64,000 nt of DNA from Pempheris klunzingeri (Eukaryota > Chordata > Actinopteri > Acropomatiformes > Pempheridae), in contig NW_027255008.1 in the NCBI RefSeq assembly GCF_042242105.1, forward strand, positions 1-64,000. Direction: 5' to 3'. Below the pieces are notes generated by a model that ran no database searches, was not told the DNA's origin, and worked only from the letters and a program-made list of their open reading frames with translations. Positions 14,424 through 27,500 of the stretch are shown one piece after another (position 1 is the stretch's first letter; every line of letters starts with the position of its first letter). The position numbers and the translations under genes are program-made.

Positions 14424-15879
14424 AATATCTGAGCAGGCTTTATGTAGAGCAGGGGAGTTAAACTGAACAAAAGGTGTCCGTGTTCATAAACAAACATCCA
14501 CTGAAGATGTCACGCCTGATGCTGCAGGCTCACCATCAAGAATTTCATACTTTGATTAAAATTTGTCACAGATTTCAATACCAACTTGAATTTTTTAAAG
14601 GACACATAGTTCTGTAAGTCTTACTGAGCACCTTGCTGTCAAATAATGTCTTGAAGAGGACTTCAGAGTCCATGAGAGGACCTGGTCCCAAGGGTTCAGT
14701 TTGACTCCTCTGACCAAAAGTGAAACCCAGCACCTGTCTTAATTTCCAAGAATCGCCACCAGGCTTTAATGTGACTGCATTGTGATTACATGACTTTTTA
14801 CTTGAATCTGTTGTTTTTACTTGTGTTGATGTCCTTTTTTGCTAATTATGCAATGCCTCTGCCCAGCTTACCCCGGGGCTTCGTCATGCAACTCTTTCTA
14901 CAGTATGGAGATAACACTTCATTTCTTTTTATTATTTTTGTAAAAACAAATTGTTGGCCTCAAACTATAGATTGAAAATTAAAAAATCTTCCACAAGAGT
15001 TATTGTTTGCCTCTGTCTTTTTGATTGCTCTGAGTGCTAATGTTCATTCATTCTGAAGTGCTTTGGGCTTAATGTAAAACAGTAATTCTGCTTTTGTATA
15101 CTGTTGGTGTCACTCACGAGTCTTGTGTGTTTTTGTTTAAAAAAAGAAAAACGGCTAAGTTAAGCCTTGACAACAATCTAGTTATTTTGTTTGCAATATT
15201 CATTATATTTACGTCATAGTTACAGGAAAAGCGAAATAAGATTGATGATGAGAACTCATCGTCAATTCATCATTGACGGAAGAAGCATTCAGACAATTAA
15301 ATGTCAAATCTCACCTAAGTAAAAGTATAGACATATTAGCATCGAAATATACTTGAAGTGCCAAAAGTCAAAGTGCTCATGCAGAATGGCCAATTTCAAA
15401 TCATATGTATTATATAAATGGGTTATAAAGTGATGCATAATTAGGTGTGTTATTTTAACATTTAACAGCTGCTAAAAGTGGGGCTAATTTTAATTACTTT
15501 GTACATTATATGTTATATTATCGTCGGGTGTCTGAGTCTTAGATAATATCACAATTTGTACATGGATTTATATTTTCTATTAAGATTAATCTGCAAAGTA
15601 GCTTAATTAATCAATTAAATGTCGTGTAGTGAGTGAAACATTTGCCTCCAAAATGCAGTAGAGTAGACATATAAAGCAGTATGAATTGGAAATACTGAGG
15701 TAAAGTACAACAACTTCAAAAGTACGACAGTAAATATACTTAATAACATTTCACCACTGCCATTCATTTATTAGATTAAAATATGACAGTTTTAAACTTT
15801 ATGATATTTTGTCTGGTCATCTGACAGTGGCTCTTATGTAGTTACATGACTACATGTCCCAAAGGCCACCGCTTCTTTT
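14424..15879. other. zdhhc6 3' UTR and intergenic space
   Basis: Probable zdhhc6 3' UTR; a possible ATTAAA poly(A) signal is at 14978-14983. After that comes AT-rich sequence with no reading frame, RNA gene or repeat that I recognise. Confidence 0.5.
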
Positions 15880-16118
15880 CCCCTCAACCAATCAGGCTGC
15901 ATGTAAAATATCACGTGATTATCCAGCTCTTTTCATGTGTGAGTGACTTCCACTAGTGGGTGCTCAGCTATTTGGACTTCAGTGGGCTGGAGAGGACAGA
16001 TTCCCCGTTGAAAATTATCAGGAAAACGAAGTATTCATCGGACATGAGGACAGGTTTGCTCATAAAGTGCACGATTCATCCGTTGGTCTTCACGTCGCGT
16101 TAGATTTGTGCCACACAG
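15880..16118 (+). promoter_or_regulatory. coasy promoter and 5' noncoding exon
   Basis: Contains CCAATCAG (CCAAT box, near 15888) and the palindrome TCACGTGA at 15911-15918, an E-box of the type bound by USF, MLX and MITF/TFE factors. A good donor (ACACAG/GTAAGT) ends a noncoding exon at 16118. The next exon begins after the acceptor at 17134 and carries the start codon at 17209. The exon start is inferred. Confidence 0.6.
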
Positions 16119-17208
16119 GTAAGTAACCGTCATGCTAAATTAGCCGGACTGTCAACAATTTCTCTTAATGTGGGCCGCAAATGTCGCTAAAAACAAAATA
16201 CAGACAGCTCCGTTATTGCTTGCTCTTATATAACATCACCAAAGTTATTCTTGAGTATTATTTTGACCCTGCAGGGTTTTTTTTTTCTTTTTGTGTTTTT
16301 CAGTCAATGTAATGTTAGCACTAGATAGCTAGCTAGCTACATCCTTGAGAGAACACACACAGAAGTTCACCTCAACTAACTAAATGACATTGTTTCAGAT
16401 TTTACGACTGTCAAACATTGTGTGAACAGTTGTTCTGTTTCCCTCTTGACAGCAGCTAGCCAAAAGGAAGTCACAGTAGGTAAACATTGACCAGCTTGCA
16501 GCTCATGTCCTTGTTATGTGCAGGATTATCGTGCTCAAAGTGCGACCCAATAGTGTTACAGGTTTAGGGTCCATGCAGAAATGAGATATTCACTTCATGC
16601 ATGTCAAACACGTCGGGAAGTCACAATGTAAGCAATGAATGTTTCAACATCAGCACTAAGGGACGTTTTTTTTAACAAGAGAGCTATTGTCAACTTTAGT
16701 GAATCATTCAACAACCCATTACATCTGTTAAACATAACAGAGGGCCTGTAGAGACTCTGCAAGTATGTTGATAATATTAAGTCTAATTTAGACATTATTT
16801 GACTATTCCCTTGTTTAGACCATGGAGCTTATAACTTACTATAAACAATGAAATGCACACAGCCATGTTAGTAGACTAAAGCATTAAAAATGATCAGGAT
16901 GTAAAAATTGAATTACTAATACAATGAATGTATTTGTAACTATATATTTTTTTTAAAAAGTATTATATGTATTATTATATGTATAAAATGTATTTCCTCT
17001 ATATTTTTATACCAGCGTTGCAAAGAAATAACCAGCATTGTTGTGCAGTTAGCATTGTAATTCCATTGTAGTTCTAACTAAAAACTTTTAACATCACAGG
17101 TTTAACTACTACTGTTTTTGGCTTGTCTTTCCAGTGTTTACCCACCCCCTGACAGTGACTCCTCAGATACTGTGTCGACTGTGATCCCCTGCGATATCGG
17201 CCAGTAAC

Positions 17209-20200
17209 ATGTCCATGTTCAGCACGGGCATCCTTGTGCTGACGTCTCCTCTCCACACCCTACCTCTGCGCATCGCTCCAGTGCTCAGCTCAGCTGCTCA
17301 GCTTGTAGAGCGCACGCTGTATGTCCACCTCCACCCCGGGCTGAACCTGGGCAGTGGGAGCCAACCGCGACCAGTTTTTATTCCACCGGTAGTGGATCTG
17401 TCTACGCTCATCTCCCGCCTTTACAGCAATGCGGCTGATGTGTGCGGGCACCTGGATGTTCGTGTTCTTCTGACCAATGTTCGCGCTCAGTCAGCTGCCT
17501 GCAGCGGAACCGCGATCCCAAACTGCCCGTTTCCCACACCACAATCTCTGTCGCACTCCCCGGAGGTGGTGCTAACAGACTTTCCTCTGCAGGACCCAGG
17601 TCAGTCTCATCAGGTAACGCAGTGTCTGCAGAGGTACACAGGCCACTGCTACGTCTGCAGCCCCAGCCTGCCCTCAGTGCTGCTCCACCCACAGCTAATG
17701 AAGCTGCAGGAGAAAGAGGAAGGGCTTAAAGAGCCTGAGGAAAAGGCAGAACCCTTGGAGACATACAGTGACGTGGTGGTAGGGGGGACGTTTGACCGCC
17801 TCCATGGGGCCCACAGGACACTACTGAACATCTCATGCCTGCTAGCCAATAGAAGGTTCCTTATCGGTGTGTGTGACCAAGCAATGCTGAAAAGTGAGTT
17901 CTTCATTTTCATGTAATATTTCTGAGGCTAATGTCTCATATTTCGATGATCTGTGAAAACAACAATCAGAAGGCGCTCACATCCTTTTCTTCCCAACTTT
18001 AGGAAAAGTGCTGAAGGAGCTGGTTGAGCCTTACTCTCTGCGGGTCCAGAGACTAGAGGAGTTCCTGCAAGACATCAAACCCTCACTGCAGGTGGAGATC
18101 GTGCCCCTCGACGACCCTTTTGGAGTGTCTGTGGTGGACCCCTTGCTGCGGTGCATCGTGGTTAGCGAGGAGACTAGAAAAGGAGGCGAGGCTGTCAACA
18201 AGAAACGCATTGAGAATGTAAGTTCGGAAATACCTCTACATCTCTTCAGGAATGCCTACCTGCTGGCTGCTCACAGTTAAACACTGAAATTATACAAAAT
18301 GAGCAAATTGTCATTTTGATCCACCGTAATGCAGGAATGTCACATGACCCATAGAAGAAACAATGGACTAGGACACAACTCAAATTTCTTCCCCCACCAA
18401 AATATTCTTTTTGAATTGATAAAATACTGTACACTGGAAAAGTGATCAAATTAAAGAATACTTTACCAGCATGTCCAATTGTATGCCACAGCTGATTCTT
18501 TAACATCTGTCAATATCATGCTACCATAGTTTAATTTTTTTTCCTCTACATGTTCATTTTTTCATCTATTCATATGTTTATTACATGACATCAACCATGT
18601 CTGAGTCACTGAGCGTTACTGCTAACGATTGCAGGCTGTCCATTGGTTTTTGTGTCACTGTGAGCTGAAAGAAAACTGTGCGCACATATTTGATGTTTTG
18701 TGTTCTCTGCTTCCTAAATCAGGGCCTTCCAGCTCTTGTCCTGCATGAGATCCAGCTGCTCAAAGACGCCCACCACACTGAGACAGAAGAGGAGAAGATC
18801 AGCTCCTCGAGTCTGCGCTCTCGTCTGCTGGGCACCCTCCTCACCCCGCCTAAGGTAGTTCATGTTTAAAAATGTTTACATTTGAATAAGAGATGTCACT
18901 GCAGGATAAAGGATACTAGTTAACAAAAGACCATCAGTGGAAGTCAAATTAATTCTGACTTTAATGAAATGCCTCGCCAGTTTGTGCTCCCAAGTGCATT
19001 TATTTTATGTTCACTCGCTGAAACAAAACATTTCACTCTGCTGGCTTTTTCTCACAGCATTTCATTATGTGAGGAACAGTTTTCTCATTTTATAACATGG
19101 ATCAAACTTTAAAGATCAGTCCTTGGAAACTTAAAAAAAACTTAAAGAGCTGTCTTATTTTAAAAAAAGGTTAGTGGCAAATAAACATGATTTGAGTTCA
19201 CTGAGTTGACTCTGTTTGTCTCTGGATATATAGATTATTATTACTATGTTATCAGAGAGGCAGTGAACTCCCCTGCAGCAGGGGTGGAGATCTTTGAACA
19301 GGCCTGACTTGTTTCAGAAGCTATTTGTGTTACATGCCACCATAAATATACAGCTTTGTTCTGTTATCACCTCCACCCATTGAATCTTCATGCTTTCATG
19401 TGCCACGCTACTATATTCTTCCATTAAGAAATATCAAATTTATTTAATTTCCATAATTTTTTTTCTTGTATCTCCTGCTTCTTCTTGACTAGGACACATC
19501 CCACCTCCCTCCCGTCCCGTATGTGATTGGCCTGACAGGAGGCAGCGGCAGTGGAAAAAGCTCCATCGCCAGGCAGCTGGAGGCTTTGGGTGCAGTTCGG
19601 ATCGACTGTGACAAGCTGGGCCACGAGGTGTACCAGCCCGGCACAGCAGCCTATCACAGAGTGCTTGAAGAGTTTGGGTCAGGTGAGGAGGGTTTGGCTG
19701 TGGTTAGAGATGTGTCATCCACCCCCCTGTGGTATCTGCCATTGTTTTTTCAATATTTAAACACTGTGATTGAAACATTGTGATTCACATAAATGAGTGC
19801 AGTGTAGTGAGTAAAGGTCAGTTATGATGTCTGAGACACAGCTGATTTGATTTTGATGAGAGTTGACTGGGTGACTTCTGGCTTTTACAATTTGGAATGG
19901 CCCAATGAGTAGCTATATTATGAAGTCAAAATGTAACATTTTGAAAGGCCATGTCTCCTGCATTACAACAAAAATGTTCTATTTTTTTACAGCATATGCT
20001 TATTTTAAGATCTAAGAAGAAAGAGAGAGGGTTCAGTGAATGTCTGAAAAGCTTATGCTCAAACATGATTTCTCTGACACCAATTTTTGACTTTGCTTTA
20101 AAGACACATTTTCACCTTAAGACCTTATCCCGCTAGACTTGAGGGAGGGATAAGTGGTAAAAATGAAATGTTGAAATCTGAAACTTCTCTTAAAAAAAAT

Positions 20201-21708
20201 CCCCGAATGCCCTCTGGGTTGTGTCATATGTAGTTGATAAAATAATGATTAAAAGAAGATTCAATATCTTGGCAGCACAGTATCTGGATTTTGGCATAAT
20301 TCTGTACAATTCTTGTACAAATTACACTGATTCGCTGATCATTAGTATCTGAGATATGAGCACGACAAACTAAAGAATCCACCATCAACAGATTTACTTT
20401 ACACAATGCAAGCATTCAGTAGCAGAGTCGACTGATTAACTACAGCAAACGGAGGTTCCCCAAAAGCTTGATTTTCATGCTGACTTGTAAATGAATGCCC
20501 GTGTGTTGCAGCGCAATGATGACCTGTCACCATCACTTTTAGATCTCCTGAATGAAGATAAAACCATCAACAGACGTGCATTAGGAAGCAAAGTATTTGG
20601 AAACAAGGTAATATGGCGAGCATGAATAATGTTTCAGGATATTGTGATGTTACGAAGGACATGACATCACTGTGCGTCGACAAATTTACCAGAGATGCTG
20701 TTTTTCATGCAGGAGCGGTTAAAGGCCCTAACAGACATTGTGTGGAATGAGATTGCACTTCTGGTGAAGAACATAATCAGCCAGGCCAGAGAGGAAGGTA
20801 TTGTATGGATTTACATGTATTGATCTTAGTCCTGTAGAGCTGTATGTCGGTAAAGATGTTTTTTGTGAGTATAGGGTGTTGAAGATGAAGAGTTTTCTGT
20901 TTTGTGTAGCCATTAGAATGACTTTACGTTCATACACAAGGACGTTTATTTGTCCCAAAAAGTCTGTCAAATAGACTGCCCCGGTGTTCATGTGAGTCTT
21001 TGCTCTTTGCAGGTAAACAGGTCTGTGTGGTGGACGCAGCAGTTCTTCTGGAGGCTGGCTGGACAGACATGGTCCACGAGGTCTGGGTCACCATCATCCC
21101 TGAGGAGGAGGTAATGTCCCTTCACAGAATGTAAATAGCTTATTTATGTCCATAGTTCTAATTAGTAAGTGAATAGATAAATGCAGTTGTTTCTCGATGC
21201 ACTAGTCCACTAGTCGAAGATAGAAAAGGCTGTGGGTTGGAGTGTTTTTTTTAAACTGCCACTGGAGGGCGCCAAAGTCAGACATTTTGAAACTCTGCAC
21301 ACACACACAGTGGCTTTAAACAAAAGCCTTGTTAACCCTAACCCACCTGCCTCCCCTTGTTTCCCCTCCTCTCCCAGGCAGTGTCAAGGATAACCGAGCG
21401 AGACGGTGTGACCTCAGAAGATGCCCTGCGTCGACTACAGAGCCAGTGGTCCAACGGCAAGCAAGTAGAGCACGCCAACGTAGTGCTCAGCACACTGTGG
21501 GAGCCAGAGGTCACTCGGAAACAGGTCACACACCCATCATGCCATCAGTACAGGGTCTACACATCTGCATTACTTAGAATAATTTGATTCTGTAATATAG
21601 GAAAATGGTACTTTTTTCATTATTTCCCCATTGTGTTGTATGTTAAAGGTGCTGAAGGCCTGGAATCTTCTTCAGAAGAGAATCCGACAGAGGCAAGACG
21701 GACAGTAG
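17209..21708 (+). CDS. coasy: Bifunctional coenzyme A synthase
   Basis: Carries out the last two steps of CoA synthesis: phosphopantetheine adenylyltransferase (PPAT), then dephospho-CoA kinase (DPCK). Nine coding exons: 17209-17893, 18003-18217, 18723-18854, 19493-19682, 20543-20607, 20713-20797, 21013-21110, 21378-21524, 21649-21708. They join in phase to 558 residues (human 564). The N-terminal region ([20 protein letters not shown]) matches the vertebrate mitochondrial-associated leader. The PPAT nucleotide-binding motif [11 protein letters not shown] is near residues 191-204. The DPCK P-loop GGSGSGKSS is at about 360-368, followed by the family signatures [21 protein letters not shown] and VLSTLWEP. 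Active-site motifs are intact. A poly(A) signal AATAAA is at 22097-22102. The gene is convergent with the kinase gene to its right. Confidence 0.96.
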
Positions 21709-23080
21709 GAACACGTGTGGGACGCTACATCATCTCAGCTGTGACCCGTGTATACAGAGCAGGCATGTGTCATGCGCAGCCACATGTGCACACAAATGAC
21801 TGATCCATATAAGGAAACTCTGCCTTAGAAAGAAAAGTGAGAACGGTTACTGTGCCACTCCTGCATACCCAACAAGCTCCCTCACTTCTTTTGACCAAGA
21901 CTCAGTGCCTGATTGACTTTCCACTGGTTTTTAAATTCTAGTTTTATTGTAAGATGCATAGTTGAGAGATGGATGGATGAATGAATGAATGAATGGATGG
22001 ATGGATGGATGAATGGATGAGGAAAAAGAGCAACTATGTAAATGATCCCCAGCTAAATAATTTGAAATTTGCATGCTGGAAATCATATTTGGGATTAATA
22101 AAGTATTATTTTATCCCAAGAACTGTAGGTCCAAAGATGATTTTGTCTTTAAATGAATGCTGTTGTTTAAATTATGTGCTGCATAATTTCAAGACCATAC
22201 CAGCAAATCATCAGCAAAGTCAAATATTTTGGGCACCTTGTCAACTTTAGAATAAGTTATTATTCTTCTAAGAATAATTAATATGAATGTAACTTAGAAA
22301 ACCAGCTAATGGTAAGGGAAAGGTGAGATAAACAACATATTGCAAGACTGTGTTATTGCCACTGTTAAATCATGGAATTAAATGTTGTGTTCATCTTTGT
22401 GGTGTCAGGGTTGGAAGAATATGGTAGCATATTCACTATTATCCAATGAGGAATTATAAATTACCAAAAAATGGTACATTGTATTGTAGAAATATGTGCA
22501 ATAGAAGAGGATATTTAGAATTATTATCAGTCTAGTTGTTGAGGGTGGATAAATACATTGAACACTGAAAAAGACTGACATGATGAAACTAAAAGGGTTT
22601 AAAGATTGATCAATAAAGGAAAATGAAAATCCATAGCTAACTTGAAAATACATTTTGATTGCATGATCTTGCCACAAACTCGCCTGAAAACTCAAATACT
22701 GAAGGGACAGCAGAGCGGAAACTAAAGTCATGACGTGTTTATCTTATGGTCACGTTGCCAGATCCCATAATATGATTAGAAACCAGTGTTTTCCTACCAG
22801 GAATAAAATACCCTGTCGTTACTGTAGCCTTACCCTCAGTGTTACAGGGATTGTCCAATGAAATCAGTAAAGTGTCATTTGCTCGTACAGATGGTGAGAA
22901 ATTTGCAGTGTCTTCGATTTTGTCGTCTTGCATGTCATCTGGAAAGTCTTTAACAAATTAGCATTAAATTTAATGTTTTCAACCCATGAGTGGTCTTAGG
23001 GTGGTTTTCTTTTTTAGTTTTAAGGCATAGGCTTTGAATTTATGGACCAAATTTCTTTTTATTTGATTTGAGGGGTCCTG
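21709..23080. other. coasy 3' UTR and intergenic space
   Basis: coasy 3' UTR up to about 22120, with an ATGG/ATGA microsatellite at 21969-22019 and AATAAA at 22097-22102. The GGGATTAATAAAGT string around that signal resembles the common fish LINE tail, so the poly(A) signal may be retroelement-derived. From 22120 to about 23080 I see only AT-rich sequence. Confidence 0.5.
21969..22019. repeat. (ATGG/ATGA)n tetranucleotide repeat
   Basis: Tandem GATGGATGAATG-type units in the coasy 3' UTR. Confidence 0.9.
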
Positions 23081-23084
23081 GGTG

Positions 23085-23660
23085 TGTATCATGTTTTATA
23101 ATCCAACAGTCAAAGGTGCAGTTCCATTTATACGTGGGCTAATCTCTAAATTAGACTGCCCTAGTAGTTGTACCGCATGGGAGCATCGGTAAGGGAATTG
23201 AGGCTACAATTTTGGAAAGAATTCACTCCTATGTGCGCACAACGCCCTCTGATTCAATTTTAAGTGGTGCATCAGGTGCATCTCTTCAAATCTAAACTAG
23301 CTAAGATATACCCACAAGTTAACCCTATACGTGATAGATGTAAGTCTGTGGATGCAACACTTGATTCACATCTTCTGGCTTTGTCCCAACTTGGAAAGGT
23401 ACTGGAAGGCTATTTTCGAAGCTCTCTCTTTAGTCTTAACATTTAAAATTGATCCAAGCCCTCTTATGTCACCGTTTGGAATTATTCCTGAAGGGATGCA
23501 ACTACCTGCAGCGGGCCATAAAGTCGTTGCCTTCACTACCTTCTTGGCACGCCACCTGATAATTTTGAGGTGGAAGGAGGCCGCTTCGCCCTCATTCTCC
23601 CACTGGATAAGGGATGTGCGGTCTAACCTGAAGCTTGGAAAAATTCAAATATAGACTAAA
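23085..23660 (+). mobile_element. Decayed LINE-1-like ORF2 3' fragment
   Basis: Frames on the plus strand give pieces typical of the C-terminal end of fish L1 ORF2: VVHQVHLFKSKLAKIYPQVN, RDRCKS, then in another frame LIHIFWLCPNLERYWKAIFE, and further on DPSPLMSPFGI and LILRWKEAASPSFSHWI. The cysteine/histidine pattern (C..C, H..FW.CP) and the tail match Swimmer/Tx1-type L1 elements as I recall them. The frame changes near 23370 and stop codons occur, so it is dead. No reverse transcriptase core is present, consistent with a 5'-truncated insertion. Confidence 0.8.
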
Positions 23661-24538
23661 GGGTTTTTAACTCAATTTCGTGTGGAGATCTCTCGTCATT
23701 CTTTGACAAACCCTTCACACAAGTACAGGAATAAATACTCAGTGTGGTTTATGATATTTTAGATCTGGACATGTTGTTTCTGCTTGACCTCTCGTGATAA
23801 CTAAGACGATTTTAATTTCTCAATTTCACATCACATTACGAACTGTCGTATTAACTATGGTCTTTCATTGTGTACACCTTGAAATACATGCATGCCGCCT
23901 TGTACTTTCCTGTATAAAGTGGAGCAAGTCTAACATCACTGGGTGACAGCAGGGTGTCGGAGATATTCACTGTGAGGTGGGAATGGAGTTATTTTTGCAA
24001 ATGTAAATTGCAAATTCAATAGAAAAGAACGGTAAAAGAATGAAAAGTTTGTTTGAAAGTTTATTGGAGTCTCTATGCTCTTTCATAAAATAATCCAAAA
24101 TAACATGGACATTTTTATTTCAGTCTTACTGCTTTTTTGGATGTGAAAAGAATCCCTTTCAATAACTATTTATAACATTCACTTTCAACATTCATTCATT
24201 CATTTTCCTAAAATGTAATCTTTACTTTGAACAATATTTAAATGTGCAGAATGTACAATTTTCATGTGAGCATAATATTACCTTATTTCAGTACAACTAA
24301 ACTTTGTGCATTGGTAGTTGAACATGTTAACATAATAAGAATAAAAAACAACAGATTTAGTAAGTGCACTAGTAACTGGTCACGTGTGAAAAAAAGGGCT
24401 CTGGGTATGAATGTCCAAACCTTATTATCCCCTTGATGATACAAGACTGCAACACACCCTTTTTGCCTTGAAATTTCTGTGTAAACAATGTTTTGTAGCA
24501 GTAAATAAACTGTCCATCCTCTTTCCAAATAAAGGAAA
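23661..24538. other. Convergent intergenic space; kinase 3' UTR
   Basis: AT-rich sequence. The minus-strand kinase 3' UTR occupies the right part. A minus-strand AATAAA (plus-strand TTTATT at 24060-24065) is a likely poly(A) signal. No other gene is visible. Confidence 0.5.
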
Positions 24539-27500
24539 TCACATCTCCACTTTCAGTTTAGCAGAGCTAATTGCTTCCCCTAGCTTGTTGCAGGCCCGGC
24601 ACACATAAACCCCAGAGTCAGAGGACTCCAAATCAGCCACAAGCAGGGAACAGAGCCCGTCTTCATTTTGCTCCATGGTCACTCTGTGCGATTCAGACAC
24701 TGGCTGCTCATTCTGAAGCCACTTCACCTCCGGCTGTGGGTAACCTACAATTGAGACAGTAGGACATTACTGCAGAATCAAGAATATAAAAATGACACAG
24801 GACTGAACAAATATATATACACACATACACAAGCCTAAATGGTTTGTATTAAAGCTGGTCTTTGTGCAACAGAGGTCATTATATATAACAAAAAGGAGAA
24901 ATTCATGTTTTCTTATTCAAGATAGCTAAAGTCTGTTGGCAGTTAAGATGTTAAATAAATCTGTTCTAAAAGTTTTAAGTTTAAAAAAAGGTATAGTTCA
25001 ACATTTTGGGAAATACACTTACAGTAAACATCATCACTCAGCCAGCAGATGGTTAGCTTAGCACAAAGACTACAAAAGGGGAGAAAATAGCCCGGCTCTG
25101 TCAAAATGCAACAAAGGACTTCCTGTCAGTTTGAGGGTGTTGGGAAACCAGCTGAGGTCTGCTCACAGTGAAGAAATAGTTTGGCACATAACGCCCAATG
25201 AAACCACAATGTGTTGTTTTTAACAGCAGCAGATTTAACAGGTAAATTAGTGAAATTTTAACACGTGGTGATGGGAGGATTAATGTACCTTTAGACAGAG
25301 CCAGGCTAGCTGTTCAAAACAATTAAGTTGCTGACCGTGAAATTAAAACAATGAGCTGAAAGATGGTGAAACGCTCCACGGAGCTGATGGCAACAGCAGA
25401 GCTGGGTAACAATTATCTGTGGGTTCATCCCCACAAGCAATCTCTCTTCAAAACACGTTGTAATTTGATCTATAGTTGAAAGAAAACTTTTTTTTTTTTT
25501 TTTTTTTGTTCTTGCCCTTGTAGAATGTGGTGGGGCATTATTTAATGAAGTTCCTCACAGTTGAGGCACTCTACCATTGACAAGGCATGTTAGCTGAGCA
25601 GTTGCTCCTTTGGGAAGGGTGGTGTCCTTAAGGGCCTGCTGGAAGCGAGGTTCACTCTGAAGCTGCTTATCCAGCGACTGGATGGCCTCCTCTGCCTCTT
25701 GGCTCCAGCCTGGCTCTGGATGAGAGGGAGGATGGTGACGAATAAAACAGAAACAAGGCTTTACTGATCACAAAGGGGTAAACTTGAAGTGACAATCGCA
25801 AACTGTGAATCATCCACCATATGTGTGCAGCTCTAGGACATGGGAGGGCTTTGTGCGCATATATATCTATGCGTTTGTGTATGTGTGTGCCTGTGTGTGT
25901 GTCTTTTTATCGGTCTTACCCTCTGCTGAGGAGCTGCCAGGAGAGTCTGGCCTGTTGGAGAGGTTAGCCATCCGCTGTAGGGCCAAAACAGCCTTGCCAG
26001 TTTTCTAGAAGTTTAAAGGACAAATACCACTGGATGACAAAGTACACTCATAACCAAGCTTCAGGTCTATATGGGGCAATGGATTAAAAAGGTCATCACA
26101 CGGAGGCACCGATAAGAGAATTGTACATCTGTCCTCTGCTGCACTGTCATCACTTTTCAGCGGCGTTACCTTCCACTTGCGCTTGGCCAGAAAGCGTCTC
26201 ATCTTCCCCTTATTGAGGGACTTGGTGGGTCTGCGATTCAGAGGGGTAAAAGAGACCATCCAGGGGTGGGCGAGGGCCTCGGTACATGACAATCTGCATC
26301 TAGAGTGCAGGTGGATGAAGAGGGAGAAGCAAAAGCTGTCAAATGCTGCCATTAGTCTGCTGAACTCACTGGATTACCTGCTGCATAAATAAGACAAAAT
26401 ATAAATGAACTAAATAATATCCAGATGTTGCTAAATAGTTTGCAAACATGCATATTCTATGCAAATAGTTGCAGATGCAACAAGGAATATGTTGCTCATG
26501 TGAATTTTCTTTTCTCTTGTAGCTACGTAGACGCTAAGCTAGAAACTTTATGAATGCATCACAAGGACGTGCTTGAGTCTGAGCAGTGAGTACAGCGATC
26601 ATGTAGGTGACCATGGCTTTGGTATTTGCTATGGGCCATGATCATAAAACTAGACCAACCTCCGGTCTTTTTTCAGCAGGGAGCTGATAAAGTCCTTAGC
26701 TTGATCAGAGATGTCCTCAAAACTCTCCTGGTCAAACTCGTAGCGTGCAGCAGTCACAAGAGCAAAGGTCTCAGCATCGCTGTTCCCCTGGAAGGGAGAT
26801 TCTCCACTGAGCCTGGGACACAAAACAATAAAACTATGAATGAAACATGCACACAGCCCCATGCAAGCTTACAGGTTTATCAGGGTTCTGCTCAGACTAC
26901 ATATCCTCATCTGTGTACCCATTAAAAAGGGAAATATTCTTTAGCATTGACCTGAGGGTAAATTTATAGTCTTGAACTTGTGGTTTCCTTCAGCTTCTTC
27001 TGGTTTTGGTTGAAGCTATGCACACTAGAGCTGTACCACTACTGCCATGTCACAGAGGACTGTAGTAACGCAACTTCACCAGGTGATGGTGCCAAAGCTG
27101 CATTTATAGAATATATGGACACATTTTTCATTTTACATATGTCATTTCAACTCTTCTCAGTTTAAGTTTAACTGTAGTTATATTTTAAAACCACCACAGC
27201 CTTTATTCAACTTACAAGATGAAGCAGATGACTCCGATGCTCCACATGTCCGTCTCCAGGCTCACAGGCTCATAGCTGATCACCTCAGGGGCCACAAACT
27301 CTGGCGTGCCGTGCATCACCATCAGAGGTTTACCCTCCTCTGAAGAGCAGGACGAGAGTAAGAAGAAACACAGTCCAAACTTCAAAATGTCACCCTGAAT
27401 GTTTTGTATTTGTCGGTTTGTATCAGTCTATTTACAGATGGCTCTAGTCAGCTCTAAATAGACCACCCAGTGTGGAGCAGCAGCGTCTAGAGCGTCACCA

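Noticed and set aside
22405-22731. 108-codon minus-strand ORF rich in Phe, Ser and Tyr
   Set aside because: Typical of AT-rich intergenic DNA; no signature.
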